Part shown: positions 24,438-32,117 of the stretch, piece by piece
Layout of the letters: the number at the start of each line of letters is the position of its first letter
Position numbering within the stretch: the first letter of the stretch is position 1
DNA from: Shimia sp. CNT1-13L.2
GTDB taxonomy: Bacteria; Pseudomonadota; Alphaproteobacteria; Rhodobacterales; Rhodobacteraceae
Reading direction: 5' to 3'
Length of the DNA stretch: 64,000 bases
Assembly (NCBI RefSeq): GCF_024331145.1
Contig: NZ_JANDJO010000010.1
Coordinates: forward strand, 1-64,000
Notes under the pieces: model-generated
What the model saw: only the letters and a program-made list of their open reading frames with translations
What the model was told of the DNA's origin: nothing
Databases searched by the model: none
Program-made: the position numbers and the translations under genes

Positions 24438-26135
24438 TTAGGCACCTGCGACTTTCACATTCTCATGCGGTTCCACGCTCACGGTGCCCTTGCGGCGGAT
24501 GTAGTTCTCGACCACATCCCAGATCTGCGGACCTTCCGTGCCCTCGTTGACCGAGGCCCAACCGGCAACCTGATAGGTTTTTGCAGGATCAATAGCCTCG
24601 CCGGTCTTGAGCAGCGTCATATCGCTGATGCGCTCGCCCTGCGGTTTCGAGACGTCGATCCGGTAGCCCATGCCACCGATGCGCACCATGTCACCGCCCT
24701 GCTGATAGTAGGGGTCGGTGTTGAACAGGTTGTCGCCCACGTCTTCGAGGATCACGTGGATAAACTCACCCGTCATCTCGGTACGATAGGCTTCGCCGTA
24801 GGACATCGAGGTGACGTTCCAGATATCCTCGCGGGTGATGTTCTGACCCGGCAGGATCGACGGCCCCCAGCGCACGCCCGGCGACATCGAGATATCGGCC
24901 TCGCGCTCTTCGATCAGCGCCTGACAGATCAGGTCATCCCAGGTGCCGTTAAAGTTGCCACGACGATAAAGCAGCGAGTCGGTCTGGCCGATCACCTCTT
25001 CCAGCTTGTCCTTATAGGGCGCGCGCTGTTCGTCGATCAGCTGCGTGATTTCCGCCTTCGGCGCGATCACGTCCGAGAAGATCGGGATCAGCTTGTGACG
25101 GAAGCCCATCATGCGGCCGTCGCGAATGTCGAGGTCAACGCGGCTGACGAACTTGCCGTTCGAGCCCGAGGCCACAACGATGGTTTCACCCACCAGAACC
25201 GGCTCGGGTAGCGCATCGTGGGTGTGACCCGACAGGATCACGTCGATGCCCTTGACGCGGCCCGCCATCTTCTTGTCCACGTCGAAACCGTTGTGCGACA
25301 GGACGACAACGCATTCCGCGCCCATTTCGCGCACTTCGTCGACCATGGCCTGCATGTTCTCGTCACGAATACCGAAGGAATACTCGGGGAACATCCAGCG
25401 CGGGTTGGCAATCGGCATATAGGGAAAGGCCTGACCGATAACAGCGATATTGACGCCGCCGCGCTCAAAGAACTTGTACGGTTTAAACAGTTCGGCAGGT
25501 TCATCCCACTCGGCGTCAAAGATGTTCTGGCCAAGTGCCGCAAACGGCAGGTTCTCGACCAGCTCGTTGATACGGTCGGTGCCCAGCGTGAATTCCCAGT
25601 GGAAGGTCATCGCGTCCGGCTTGAGCGCGTTCATGACGTTCACAACATCCTGCCCTTCGGTGTGATAGCAGGTGTAGGACCCGTGCCAGGTGTCACCGCC
25701 GTCCAGCAACAGCGCATCCGGGCGGTCGGCGCGGATCGCGTCAACCACGGTAGCCACACGGTCCATACCGCCAACACGGCCATAGGTCTGGGCCAACGCG
25801 GTAAAGTCGTTATAAGTCAGGGCGTAAGCCGAAGGGCTCCCGTCCGCGATGCCGTAAAGCTTGCGGAAATCCGCACCGGTGATGTGGGGAACGTGACCAT
25901 AGGCATCGCCGACGCCAAGGTTGATCTCGGGCTCGCGGAAATAGATCGGCTTGAGCTGCGCATGGATGTCGGTGATGTGGATCAGCGAGACATTGCCATA
26001 GGTGTCGAACTGCAACAGGTCGTCCTGGGTCAGCGATTGCTGCGCGGCCAGACGGGCCCAATTGCCGAAACCCGAAGCGCCAACCATGGCCGATGCCGCC
26101 ATGGAGACCTGAAGGAAATCGCGACGAGAGATCAT
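24438..26135 (-). CDS. soxB: SoxB, dimanganese sulfate thiol esterase
   Basis: 565 residues, exported by a twin-arginine signal (MISRRDFLQV). The metallophosphatase-like domain carries HITDIHAQ, LLDGGDTWHG, VVLSHNGFD and LSGHTHD, which hold the two manganese ions. The 5'-nucleotidase-like domain follows. SoxB hydrolyses the sulfonate group from SoxY cysteine-S-sulfonate and releases sulfate. It starts a transcription unit of its own: a terminator and an ATTC-N8-GAAT operator lie between it and soxA. Confidence 0.96.
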   Translation of the reverse strand: MISRRDFLQVSMAASAMVGASGFGNWARLAAQQSLTQDDLLQFDTYGNVSLIHITDIHAQLKPIYFREPEINLGVGDAYGHVPHITGADFRKLYGIADGSPSAYALTYNDFTALAQTYGRVGGMDRVATVVDAIRADRPDALLLDGGDTWHGSYTCYHTEGQDVVNVMNALKPDAMTFHWEFTLGTDRINELVENLPFAALGQNIFDAEWDEPAELFKPYKFFERGGVNIAVIGQAFPYMPIANPRWMFPEYSFGIRDENMQAMVDEVREMGAECVVVLSHNGFDVDKKMAGRVKGIDVILSGHTHDALPEPVLVGETIVVASGSNGKFVSRVDLDIRDGRMMGFRHKLIPIFSDVIAPKAEITQLIDEQRAPYKDKLEEVIGQTDSLLYRRGNFNGTWDDLICQALIEEREADISMSPGVRWGPSILPGQNITREDIWNVTSMSYGEAYRTEMTGEFIHVILEDVGDNLFNTDPYYQQGGDMVRIGGMGYRIDVSKPQGERISDMTLLKTGEAIDPAKTYQVAGWASVNEGTEGPQIWDVVENYIRRKGTVSVEPHENVKVAGA

Positions 26136-26178
26136 AGACGAAGCGCCTTTCTAAGATTGCGTTCCACACTCAGCTTAC

Positions 26179-26194
26179 ATTCGCATGTGTGAAT
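26179..26194. promoter_or_regulatory. SoxR/SqrR-type operator upstream of soxB
   Basis: ATTC-GCATGTGT-GAAT is an exact match to the ATTC-N8-GAAT motif that I recall for SqrR of Rhodobacter capsulatus. It lies 44 bases before the soxB start, between the terminator of soxA and the gene. Confidence 0.75.
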
Positions 26195-26199
26195 TTATT

Positions 26200-26240
26200 A
26201 AAGTAAACAAAACCCGCCCCGGTTTTGCCGAGGCGGGTTT
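26200..26240 (-). terminator. Intrinsic terminator after soxA
   Basis: AAACCCGCC (26210-26218) and GGCGGGTTT (26232-26240) form a 9-bp stem. On the minus strand the stem is followed by TGTTTACTTTAAT, a T-rich tail. It separates soxA from soxB. Confidence 0.75.
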
Positions 26241-26246
26241 CTTCGA

Positions 26247-27101
26247 TTAGTTGCGGACCGACGGTGCTTCGACCGAAAGACCGTTGCCGCGCGAAGCGAC
26301 GTAAAGTTCCAGCGCGATGAACTCGTCCGAACCCGGCTTGTAGGTTTCGGCACGGGTGTCACGTACGCAGCCCTTGAAGCGGCCATGCGCTGTGGTCAGC
26401 TTGGCATTCTTCAGGCGATACACCGGGAAGCCATTGATGTGGCCCTGGCTGAGGTGGTCGGAACGGATGTGGTTGCCATAGTTTTCTTCGTGGCAGGACG
26501 CACAGGACAGATCAAGCTGGCCGGTCCGGGTATAGTAAAGCTCTTTGCCCAGTTCCCAGGTTGCCTCGGCCGGGCCGTCGATGGCCACGTTCACCGGCAT
26601 ACCGCGCGACTGAACCGAAATCAGGGCTTCCATGCGCGCCATTTTCGCACCGGATTTCTTGAGCGGCTCTGCACCCATCCCGGTTTCGCGGCAGTCGTTG
26701 ATCTGCATTTCCATGGTATAGACCTTTTCCTTGCTGTCGTTCCATTTCGGATAGACAGCGCGGACGCCAACCATGCTTTCTTCAACATCGCCGTGGCAGG
26801 ACGCACAGGACTTGCCCTTGGTGCCTTCGACGGTGTTCCAGTCATCAAGCGCCTGCTCGACAAAGATCATGCCGGGGTTGTCAAAGTCGTCCGCCTGCAT
26901 GATCTGGGTCTCGTCCGAACGCATGTGCCAGCCCGAGATAACCTCGTCGAGGACATCGGACAGGTGCGCCGGAGCCGGAGCCTTGGTGATCATTTCGATC
27001 TCGCCGTTGACGACCAGTACGTCGTCATCCGCATCTGCCGTTGCCAGCGCGGGAACCGAGACCGCAAGTGCGGCAATTGTTGCCATTGCCTTGAATTTCA
27101 T
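26247..27101 (-). CDS. soxA: SoxA, dihaem cytochrome subunit of SoxXA
   Basis: 284 residues with a signal peptide ending at about ALATA (17-22). Haem sites are CASCH at 99-103 and CASCH at 200-204. Cys245 in GRFKGCVRDTR is the expected persulfide-modified ligand, and Cys137 (INDCRETG) may form a structural disulfide. With SoxX it couples thiosulfate oxidatively to the SoxY cysteine. The ATG at 27101 follows GGGAGGAAATGCG; the longer frame to 27281 runs into soxZ and is discarded. This is the dihaem class of SoxA, as in Paracoccus. Confidence 0.95.
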   Translation of the reverse strand: MKFKAMATIAALAVSVPALATADADDDVLVVNGEIEMITKAPAPAHLSDVLDEVISGWHMRSDETQIMQADDFDNPGMIFVEQALDDWNTVEGTKGKSCASCHGDVEESMVGVRAVYPKWNDSKEKVYTMEMQINDCRETGMGAEPLKKSGAKMARMEALISVQSRGMPVNVAIDGPAEATWELGKELYYTRTGQLDLSCASCHEENYGNHIRSDHLSQGHINGFPVYRLKNAKLTTAHGRFKGCVRDTRAETYKPGSDEFIALELYVASRGNGLSVEAPSVRN

Positions 27102-27124
27102 CGCATTTCCTCCCTTGGTACCGC

Positions 27125-27150
27125 CCTGCCCCCGTCTGTTCGGGGGCAGG
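27125..27150 (-). repeat. Intercistronic hairpin between soxZ and soxA
   Basis: CCTGCCCCCG and CGGGGGCAGG form a perfect 10-bp stem with a 6-base loop TCTGTT. No T-run follows. A stable stem here probably protects the upstream soxYZ message, whose products are needed in excess as sulfur carriers; this role is inference. Confidence 0.7.
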
Positions 27151-27177
27151 ACAGATGTGCCTTGGTCCACCGGCGGA

Positions 27178-27507
27178 TCAGCCGATAGCGACTTTTTTCG
27201 CAGTGTCGTAGACCGAACCGTCGTCGTCGTACCAGGTGAACTTGAACTCACCGGCCTCGGGCACGGTGGCGTCGAATTCAAAGTACGGGTTGGTCGAGAT
27301 CGCCGGCTCGAGCGTGACGTCGATGACCGACTGGCCGTTAAACTCGCAGGTGAAACGGTTGATGATCGAACGGGGAACGATGTTGCCGGATTTGTCCTTG
27401 CGCTGACCCGATTCCATTTTGTGCGAAATCAGGGTCTTGATGGTGATCGCCTCACCAGCAGCGGCTTTTTTCGGGACTTTGACGCGGGGTTTTACACCAG
27501 ATGCCAT
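27178..27507 (-). CDS. soxZ: SoxZ, sulfur carrier partner of SoxY
   Basis: 109 residues of the SoxZ immunoglobulin-like fold. It contains EAITIKTLISHKMESG, ACE-lacking FTCEFNGQSVIDVTLEPAIS, and the C-terminal FKFTWYDDDGSV, all typical. No signal peptide is present, so it is carried to the periplasm with the Tat-exported SoxY by piggyback. It lies 19 bases after soxY. Confidence 0.95.
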   Translation of the reverse strand: MASGVKPRVKVPKKAAAGEAITIKTLISHKMESGQRKDKSGNIVPRSIINRFTCEFNGQSVIDVTLEPAISTNPYFEFDATVPEAGEFKFTWYDDDGSVYDTAKKVAIG

Positions 27508-27526
27508 GTTTGTGTTCTCCTATGCC

Positions 27527-27943
27527 TTAGCCGCCGCAGCCGCCGATGGTCACTTTTACGGTCGACGATGCCTTGGCAAACGAACCGTCCGCCAGTTTCG
27601 CGATGGCCACCACGTCCTGGGTGCCTGCGAGACGGATACGGGTCGATGCGGCCTGGCTTGCGACCAGCGGACCGAAGTTGAATTGTGCGACACCCGGGGT
27701 CGGGTTGCCGGTTGCCAGAAGCAGGATCGCGCTTGCGCCCGGTGCCGAAACACCAACCGGAACGGTGTTGCCGTTCTCTGCGATTTCCGGCGCGGTCAGC
27801 TCAACGCCGCCTTCAGCGACATCTGCGCCGCCGGTGAATGCTGCGATCGCCTCGTCAGCGGCAGCCAGCACACGGAAGGGAAGAACGGTCAGTGCCGCCG
27901 CCCCTGCACCGAGTGCCAGAGTTTCACGTCTCGTGAAGTCCAT
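27527..27943 (-). CDS. soxY: SoxY, sulfur-carrying subunit
   Basis: 138 residues. A twin-arginine signal (MDFTRRETLALG) precedes the SoxY domain, and the protein ends VTIGGCGG, whose cysteine (136) carries the sulfur substrate through the Sox cycle. The ATG at 27943 is preceded by AGGAGAAACCG; the longer frame from 28189 runs inside soxX and is rejected. It lies 35 bases after soxX. Confidence 0.96.
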   Translation of the reverse strand: MDFTRRETLALGAGAAALTVLPFRVLAAADEAIAAFTGGADVAEGGVELTAPEIAENGNTVPVGVSAPGASAILLLATGNPTPGVAQFNFGPLVASQAASTRIRLAGTQDVVAIAKLADGSFAKASSTVKVTIGGCGG

Positions 27944-27978
27944 CGGTTTCTCCTTTGGGGTAAAGTCTTGAGGCCCGA

Positions 27979-28455
27979 TCACTCGTCTTTCAGAGTCATC
28001 AGGAATGCGATTACGTCTTCGATCTGCTGCGCGCTCAGAAGCGGATCCAGCGGACCTTCGGCTGCCTTGCCGGTATAGCCGTTGCCGGGACGGGTAAATC
28101 CGTCGACCTTGTAGTAAGCCGGCATCACGGTACCTTCGTAGGTGAGCTTTGCATTGGCGAGGATGCCGCGCAGTTCGGCCTCGTTCCAACGATCAGCCAC
28201 GCCGTCCAGCATGGGGCCAACTTCGCCGTGGAACGGGGCTTCGCTCAGAGCGGAAACCTCGTGACACGCGATGCAGTTGCCCAGCGATTTCGTCGTCATG
28301 ATCTTTGCGCCGCTTTCCGCGTTTCCGGCCGCGCCGGACAGCGAGGCCGCAACGGCCCCCGCGTCATCAAAGACCACATCCGCAGGCGCAACCGGGCCTG
28401 CCATTGCCGCGCCAGCGGTCAAAGTTGCCGCCAGTGTCAGTGTCGAAAGCTTCAT
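27979..28455 (-). CDS. soxX: SoxX, monohaem cytochrome subunit of SoxXA
   Basis: 158 residues with a signal peptide ending near AAMAG (16-20) and one haem site CIACH at 61-65. A C-terminal GTVMPAYYKVDGFTR supplies the methionine ligand. It forms the SoxXA complex that starts the thiosulfate oxidation cycle. The ATG at 28455 follows GGGAGGAAAC. It heads soxXYZA, with an exact ATTC-N8-GAAT operator 80 bases upstream. Confidence 0.95.
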   Translation of the reverse strand: MKLSTLTLAATLTAGAAMAGPVAPADVVFDDAGAVAASLSGAAGNAESGAKIMTTKSLGNCIACHEVSALSEAPFHGEVGPMLDGVADRWNEAELRGILANAKLTYEGTVMPAYYKVDGFTRPGNGYTGKAAEGPLDPLLSAQQIEDVIAFLMTLKDE

Positions 28456-28467
28456 GTTTCCTCCCAT

Positions 28468-28550
28468 GGCTACCGTATTTATCAGGTTAGCTTTGTATAC
28501 CGTAGGCTACCGGGGAGGCTGAACGCAACAACAAATTCATTAAAATGAAT
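28468..28550. promoter_or_regulatory. soxX promoter region with SoxR/SqrR-type operator and direct repeats
   Basis: ATTC-ATTAAAAT-GAAT at 28535-28550 is an exact ATTC-N8-GAAT motif. Between it and soxX lie two copies of GGCTACCG (28468-28475, 28505-28512) and two of TACCGTA (28471-28477, 28498-28504). The repeats could bind a second regulator. Confidence 0.7.
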
Positions 28551-28647
28551 TATTGAGTGCGTTTTGTCGCAGATGTTAAGGATTTCCATTTGTTACGCGC
28601 AATTTACCTCACGCGCAACAAACGAATATGAACAGATGCCGAAAGGC

Positions 28648-29226
28648 TTATCGCGTGTCGCCGTCGTTGCGTTCTCGAATCATGCGCGCGTGGTAGCGTT
28701 GGAAATCTTCCTCACTTTGATCCAGGTAACGCTGCTCTGCGACCCATGTCATGAGGTCGTATGTTGTGCCCGGCGCAAAGGCCCCCGGCATGATCGCCAC
28801 GGCCTGCTGATTGGCCGGTTTTTCCAGGTCGATCTCCGGCGGCATGAAAACCATCGTGGGCGTGAACATCACCCCCCACTTGCGCGCCGCGAGGCGCTCT
28901 TCGAGGCTCTCGCCATCGGTGTCCACCATCTCGTTTGCCCCATAAAGATCAAGCTGCACCGGATAGTAGGTTTCGGTCAGATGCTTCAGCACGCGCTCAT
29001 CCTTGAAGGCGCCTTCGTGCATATCCTTGCAATACAGGCAGCCCCGCTGCTCGAAGATGATCAGCAAACGCTTCCCCTCGGCGCGCGCCTCTTCATAGTC
29101 TTCCTGCAAATCCTTGAACGTATCGCGGAACCAGTCGGTCTTGTGCAAACCGTCATCGCCCAGCTCTGCCGCCCAAAGCGGCACAGCCATCACCAGCGCC
29201 ACAAGCGCCATCATCCATTTGGTCAT
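28648..29226 (-). CDS. soxW: SoxW, periplasmic thioredoxin-like protein
   Basis: 192 residues with a signal peptide (MTKWMMALVALVMAVPLWAA) and a thioredoxin active site Cys63-Leu-Tyr-Cys66 in FEQRGCLYCKDMH, followed by the cis-proline region FTPTMVFMPP. It receives reducing equivalents from SoxV and keeps Sox proteins reduced in the periplasm. It follows soxV on the same strand and ends 192 bases before soxX starts, with a separate promoter region between. Confidence 0.92.
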   Translation of the reverse strand: MTKWMMALVALVMAVPLWAAELGDDGLHKTDWFRDTFKDLQEDYEEARAEGKRLLIIFEQRGCLYCKDMHEGAFKDERVLKHLTETYYPVQLDLYGANEMVDTDGESLEERLAARKWGVMFTPTMVFMPPEIDLEKPANQQAVAIMPGAFAPGTTYDLMTWVAEQRYLDQSEEDFQRYHARMIRERNDGDTR

Positions 29227-29258
29227 CGTTCACTCCTCCTCCAAGGTTGTGCCCGACG

Positions 29259-29996
29259 CTAGCCCAATCCGGTCAGCCCCGGCGCATATCGGATCATCAG
29301 ATCCGCAAGACGATTCACCGTATTTGTCGCGATCAGGATGGCGAAGATGAGCAACATCGCCCCCATGACCTTTTCAACATACGGCAGGAATTTGCGATTG
29401 CGCTGCATCCAGCGCAGAAATGGCTGTGCAAACAGCGCGGCAATGATGAAGGGGGCGGTCATGGCAAGCCCGTAAACCATCAACAACAGCGCCCCGCGCG
29501 AAATATCCCCCATGCCACTTGCCACCATCAGGATCGAGGCAAGCGCCGGCCCGACACAGGGTGTCCAGCCAAACCCGAAGGCCAACCCCATGAGATAGGC
29601 CCCCGCAATCGTTGTCGGCTCGGCCGTGCTTTCAATCTTGGCCTCGCGATAGAGCAGCGGGATCTTGAGAATGCCCAGGAAATGCAGGCCAAACAGCGCC
29701 AGCAGGGCCGCAGCCACGTATGACAACGGCTGCTTCCACTGTGCAAAGGCCTGCCCCAGCGCGGTCGCCCCCATTCCAAGCAGCACGAAAATCGTCGTCA
29801 CCCCAAGGGCGAAGAACACCGACGAGACGATAAGGCGTCGACGTGCGCCCGGGGCGATTCCCCCGTCTCCCTGAAGTTCCGACATCGAGATTCCGGCCAT
29901 GTAACACAGGTAAAAGGGGACCATCGGCAGGACACAGGGGGTAAAAAACGACAGCATCCCGGCCAGTGCCGCCCCCGCAAATGATATGTCCAACAT
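29259..29996 (-). CDS. soxV: SoxV, CcdA-like thiol-transfer membrane protein
   Basis: 245-residue inner-membrane protein of the CcdA/DsbD-beta family, with about six hydrophobic helices. The two redox cysteines sit in FFTPCVLPMVPFYLCYMAG and FGFGWTPCVGPALAS. It moves electrons from cytoplasmic thioredoxin to periplasmic SoxW. The ATG at 29996 follows AAGGAG; the longer frame to 30020 adds unneeded residues. It is divergent from soxS. Confidence 0.92.
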   Translation of the reverse strand: MLDISFAGAALAGMLSFFTPCVLPMVPFYLCYMAGISMSELQGDGGIAPGARRRLIVSSVFFALGVTTIFVLLGMGATALGQAFAQWKQPLSYVAAALLALFGLHFLGILKIPLLYREAKIESTAEPTTIAGAYLMGLAFGFGWTPCVGPALASILMVASGMGDISRGALLLMVYGLAMTAPFIIAALFAQPFLRWMQRNRKFLPYVEKVMGAMLLIFAILIATNTVNRLADLMIRYAPGLTGLG

Positions 29997-30016
29997 GCCC
30001 GCGCTCCTTGATTTAT

Positions 30017-30040
30017 GCACATATTCAGATTAAGTTGTGC
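30017..30040. promoter_or_regulatory. Inverted repeat in the soxV-soxS divergent promoter
   Basis: GCACA (30017-30021) and TGTGC (30036-30040) flank an AT-rich core in the 71-base divergent region. No exact ATTC-N8-GAAT is present here; ATTC occurs twice (30023, 30048) without a matching GAAT. It may be a degenerate SoxR site or an unrelated operator. Confidence 0.4.
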
Positions 30041-30067
30041 GTACGTAATTCGTCAATCTGGTGTCTC

Positions 30068-30436
30068 ATGAAGTTTCGCACCTTTTTCGCGGCAACCGCC
30101 CTTGCCTTCTGCACCTCCCTGCCCGCCTGGGCGGTAGAGCTTGTCATGGTCGAACAGCCTGGCTGTTATACCTGCCGCCTCTGGAACCAGGAGATCGCAC
30201 CGATCTATCCCAAGACCGAGGCGGGCCAGTTTGCCCCGCTGCGTCGCGCTGAACTGCGTCATCCCCCTAAAGACCTCACCTATGCGCGCGCCGTCAACTT
30301 CACTCCGACATTCATCCTGATTGACGAGGGCCAGGAAATCGCACGCCTCGAAGGTTATCCGGGCGAAGATTTCTTCTGGTGGCACATCGAGACCCTGCTT
30401 GCCGAAAAAGCAGGCTTTGAAGGGGCCACCCGATAA
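30068..30436 (+). CDS. soxS: SoxS, periplasmic thioredoxin-like regulator of Sox activity
   Basis: 122 residues with a signal peptide (MKFRTFFAATALAFCTSLPA) and active site Cys33-Tyr-Thr-Cys36 in QPGCYTCRLW. SoxS reactivates SoxYZ by thiol exchange in Paracoccus. The start at 30068 has a weak ribosome-binding site, so translation may be modest. It is divergent from soxV and followed by soxR and soxT on the same strand. Confidence 0.9.
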   Translation: MKFRTFFAATALAFCTSLPAWAVELVMVEQPGCYTCRLWNQEIAPIYPKTEAGQFAPLRRAELRHPPKDLTYARAVNFTPTFILIDEGQEIARLEGYPGEDFFWWHIETLLAEKAGFEGATR

Positions 30437-30445
30437 CAACACACG

Positions 30446-30466
30446 CCTTTTTGCACCTGCAAAAGG
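30446..30466 (+). repeat. Imperfect inverted repeat after soxS
   Basis: CCTTTTTGCA and TGCAAAAGG are arms with one bulged T around a short loop. It lies 10 bases after the soxS stop and 165 bases before soxR. No clean T-run follows. It may be a weak terminator or an operator for soxR. Confidence 0.4.
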
Positions 30467-30630
30467 TTCCAATACGGTAGAGTTTGGTGTATGCGGCCCC
30501 AAACCCTGCGGACAACAACAAAAACGCCGCATCAGGGTTGGTGGTCAGGGACACCCCAAAGGCTCTCTTGACCGCTTTTCAGCGCCCTTCGGATCAAAGG
30601 GGCTGTGAAAGGAAGATAAGGGGAACCGCC

Positions 30631-30969
30631 ATGGCACTTCCGGTGTTCACGGACGACATAACAGAAGAAGAAATGGACCGCATGGTGGACAACGCCACCA
30701 GTGCGTCGAACTTCCTCAAAGCCATCAGCCACGAAGGCCGATTGATGATCCTCTGTCACCTCGTAAGTGGCGAAAAATCTGTCACCGAACTGGAAGAGCT
30801 GATCTCGGCCCGCCAAGCCGCTGTTTCCCAACAACTTTCCCGCCTCCGCCTTGAGGGTCTCGTGATCCCGCGCCGCGAAGGCAAGACCATCTATTATCGA
30901 TTGGCGGATCACCGACCGCGTCGTATACTGGAAGTGGTCTACGATCTTTTCTGCAACGACGACGATTGA
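30631..30969 (+). CDS. soxR: SoxR, ArsR-type repressor of the sox genes
   Basis: 112-residue winged-helix protein with FLKAISHEGRLMILCHLVSG and the recognition helix SARQAAVSQQLSRLRLEGLV, then the wing RREGKTIYYRLAD. Cys42 and Cys108 are 66 residues apart. This matches the Cys41/Cys107 pair of SqrR in Rhodobacter capsulatus, which forms a polysulfide bridge on persulfide stress and releases DNA. The ATG at 30631 follows AAGGGGAACCGCC; the longer frame from 30484 lacks support. It is the likely repressor acting at the ATTC-N8-GAAT sites before soxX and soxB. Confidence 0.93.
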   Translation: MALPVFTDDITEEEMDRMVDNATSASNFLKAISHEGRLMILCHLVSGEKSVTELEELISARQAAVSQQLSRLRLEGLVIPRREGKTIYYRLADHRPRRILEVVYDLFCNDDD

Positions 30970-31022
30970 TCGCGCATTCGATCTGGACCAGCACACCGGT
31001 TTCTTAGGGAGGAGTACCGGCC

Positions 31023-32102
31023 ATGCTGGCAATGCTGGAAACACTGCTTGAAACACTTGGCGACAGCAATCTTGTCGCCCTCTTCGGCTGTCTTGGCGGT
31101 ATCCTTCTCGGGCTGGCGGCACGTCTGGGCCGATTCTGCACGCTCGGGGCGATCGAAGACCTGCTCTACGGCGGTTCGGACCTGCGCATCAGGATGTGGG
31201 GCATCGCCATCGGCATCGCCATCATCGGCAGTTTCGCCCTGATCGGCACAGGCTCACTCGAAGCCGAAACCTCTTTCTACTTCTCTATCCGCTGGATGCC
31301 GCTGGCCTCGATCCTGGGTGGCCTCATGTTCGGATACGGCATGGCCCTGTCCGGCAACTGTGGCTACGGCGCCATTGCCCGCCTCGGCGGCGGCGACCTG
31401 CGCAGCTTTGTCATTGTCCTCGTGATGGGTGTCTCGGCCTATGTCGTCCTCGCAGGCCCCCTCGCTCCGCTGCGCAACTGGGCTTTTCCCCAGATCGACG
31501 TCACCAATCCTGTGCCCCCCGGCATCGCCCACTACACGGGCGCTTGGCTGGGCCTCTCCCCGGTTCCCATCGGCATCACCATAGGCGTTCTGATGATGGT
31601 CGCGGCCCTGTGGTCGCGCGAAATGCGCAGCGATTTCAAATCGATCTTCTGGTCCGCCGTCGTGGGCCTTGCCATCGTCTCCGGCTGGGCCGGAAGCCAA
31701 TGGGTCGCCTCGAACGGCTTTGACGGGCTTCAGGTGGTCTCGCACAGTTTCTCGGCCCCCGTGGGCGAAACCATCCTCTTTGCCATGAACGGCTCGGTCC
31801 GGCCGCTGTCCTTCGCCGTCGGCTCCGTCGCCGGCGTTTGGGTCGGGGCCTTTATCGGCTCGATGATCCGTGGCCATTTCCGCTGGGAAGCCTGCGAAGA
31901 CCCACGCGAACTGCGCCGTCAGATCGTCGGAGCGATGATCATGGGCGCGGGGGCCGTTCTGGCCATCGGCTGCACCGTGGGACAGGGCCTCACCGCCTTT
32001 TCGCTGCTGGCAGTCTCCGCCCCCGTCACCTTCATCGCGATCTTTGCCGGGGCCGCGCTTGGCCTGCGCCAGTTGATCGAAGGCTTCCAACCCGCCGAAT
32101 AA
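31023..32102 (+). CDS. soxT: SoxT, YeeE/YedE-family sulfur-compound transporter
   Basis: 359-residue membrane protein with about nine hydrophobic helices and the conserved cysteine-containing motifs of the TsuA/YeeE family: GRFCTLGAIED, ALSGNCGYGAIARLGGGDLR, and AIGCTVGQGLTAFSLLAVSAP. Members take up thiosulfate or related sulfur species. In sox clusters, SoxT has been linked to import of substrate or of the inducer of SoxR. The start at 31023 follows GGGAGGAG. It lies 53 bases after soxR. Confidence 0.9.
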   Translation: MLAMLETLLETLGDSNLVALFGCLGGILLGLAARLGRFCTLGAIEDLLYGGSDLRIRMWGIAIGIAIIGSFALIGTGSLEAETSFYFSIRWMPLASILGGLMFGYGMALSGNCGYGAIARLGGGDLRSFVIVLVMGVSAYVVLAGPLAPLRNWAFPQIDVTNPVPPGIAHYTGAWLGLSPVPIGITIGVLMMVAALWSREMRSDFKSIFWSAVVGLAIVSGWAGSQWVASNGFDGLQVVSHSFSAPVGETILFAMNGSVRPLSFAVGSVAGVWVGAFIGSMIRGHFRWEACEDPRELRRQIVGAMIMGAGAVLAIGCTVGQGLTAFSLLAVSAPVTFIAIFAGAALGLRQLIEGFQPAE

Positions 32103-32117
32103 TCACGAGGGGCATCC

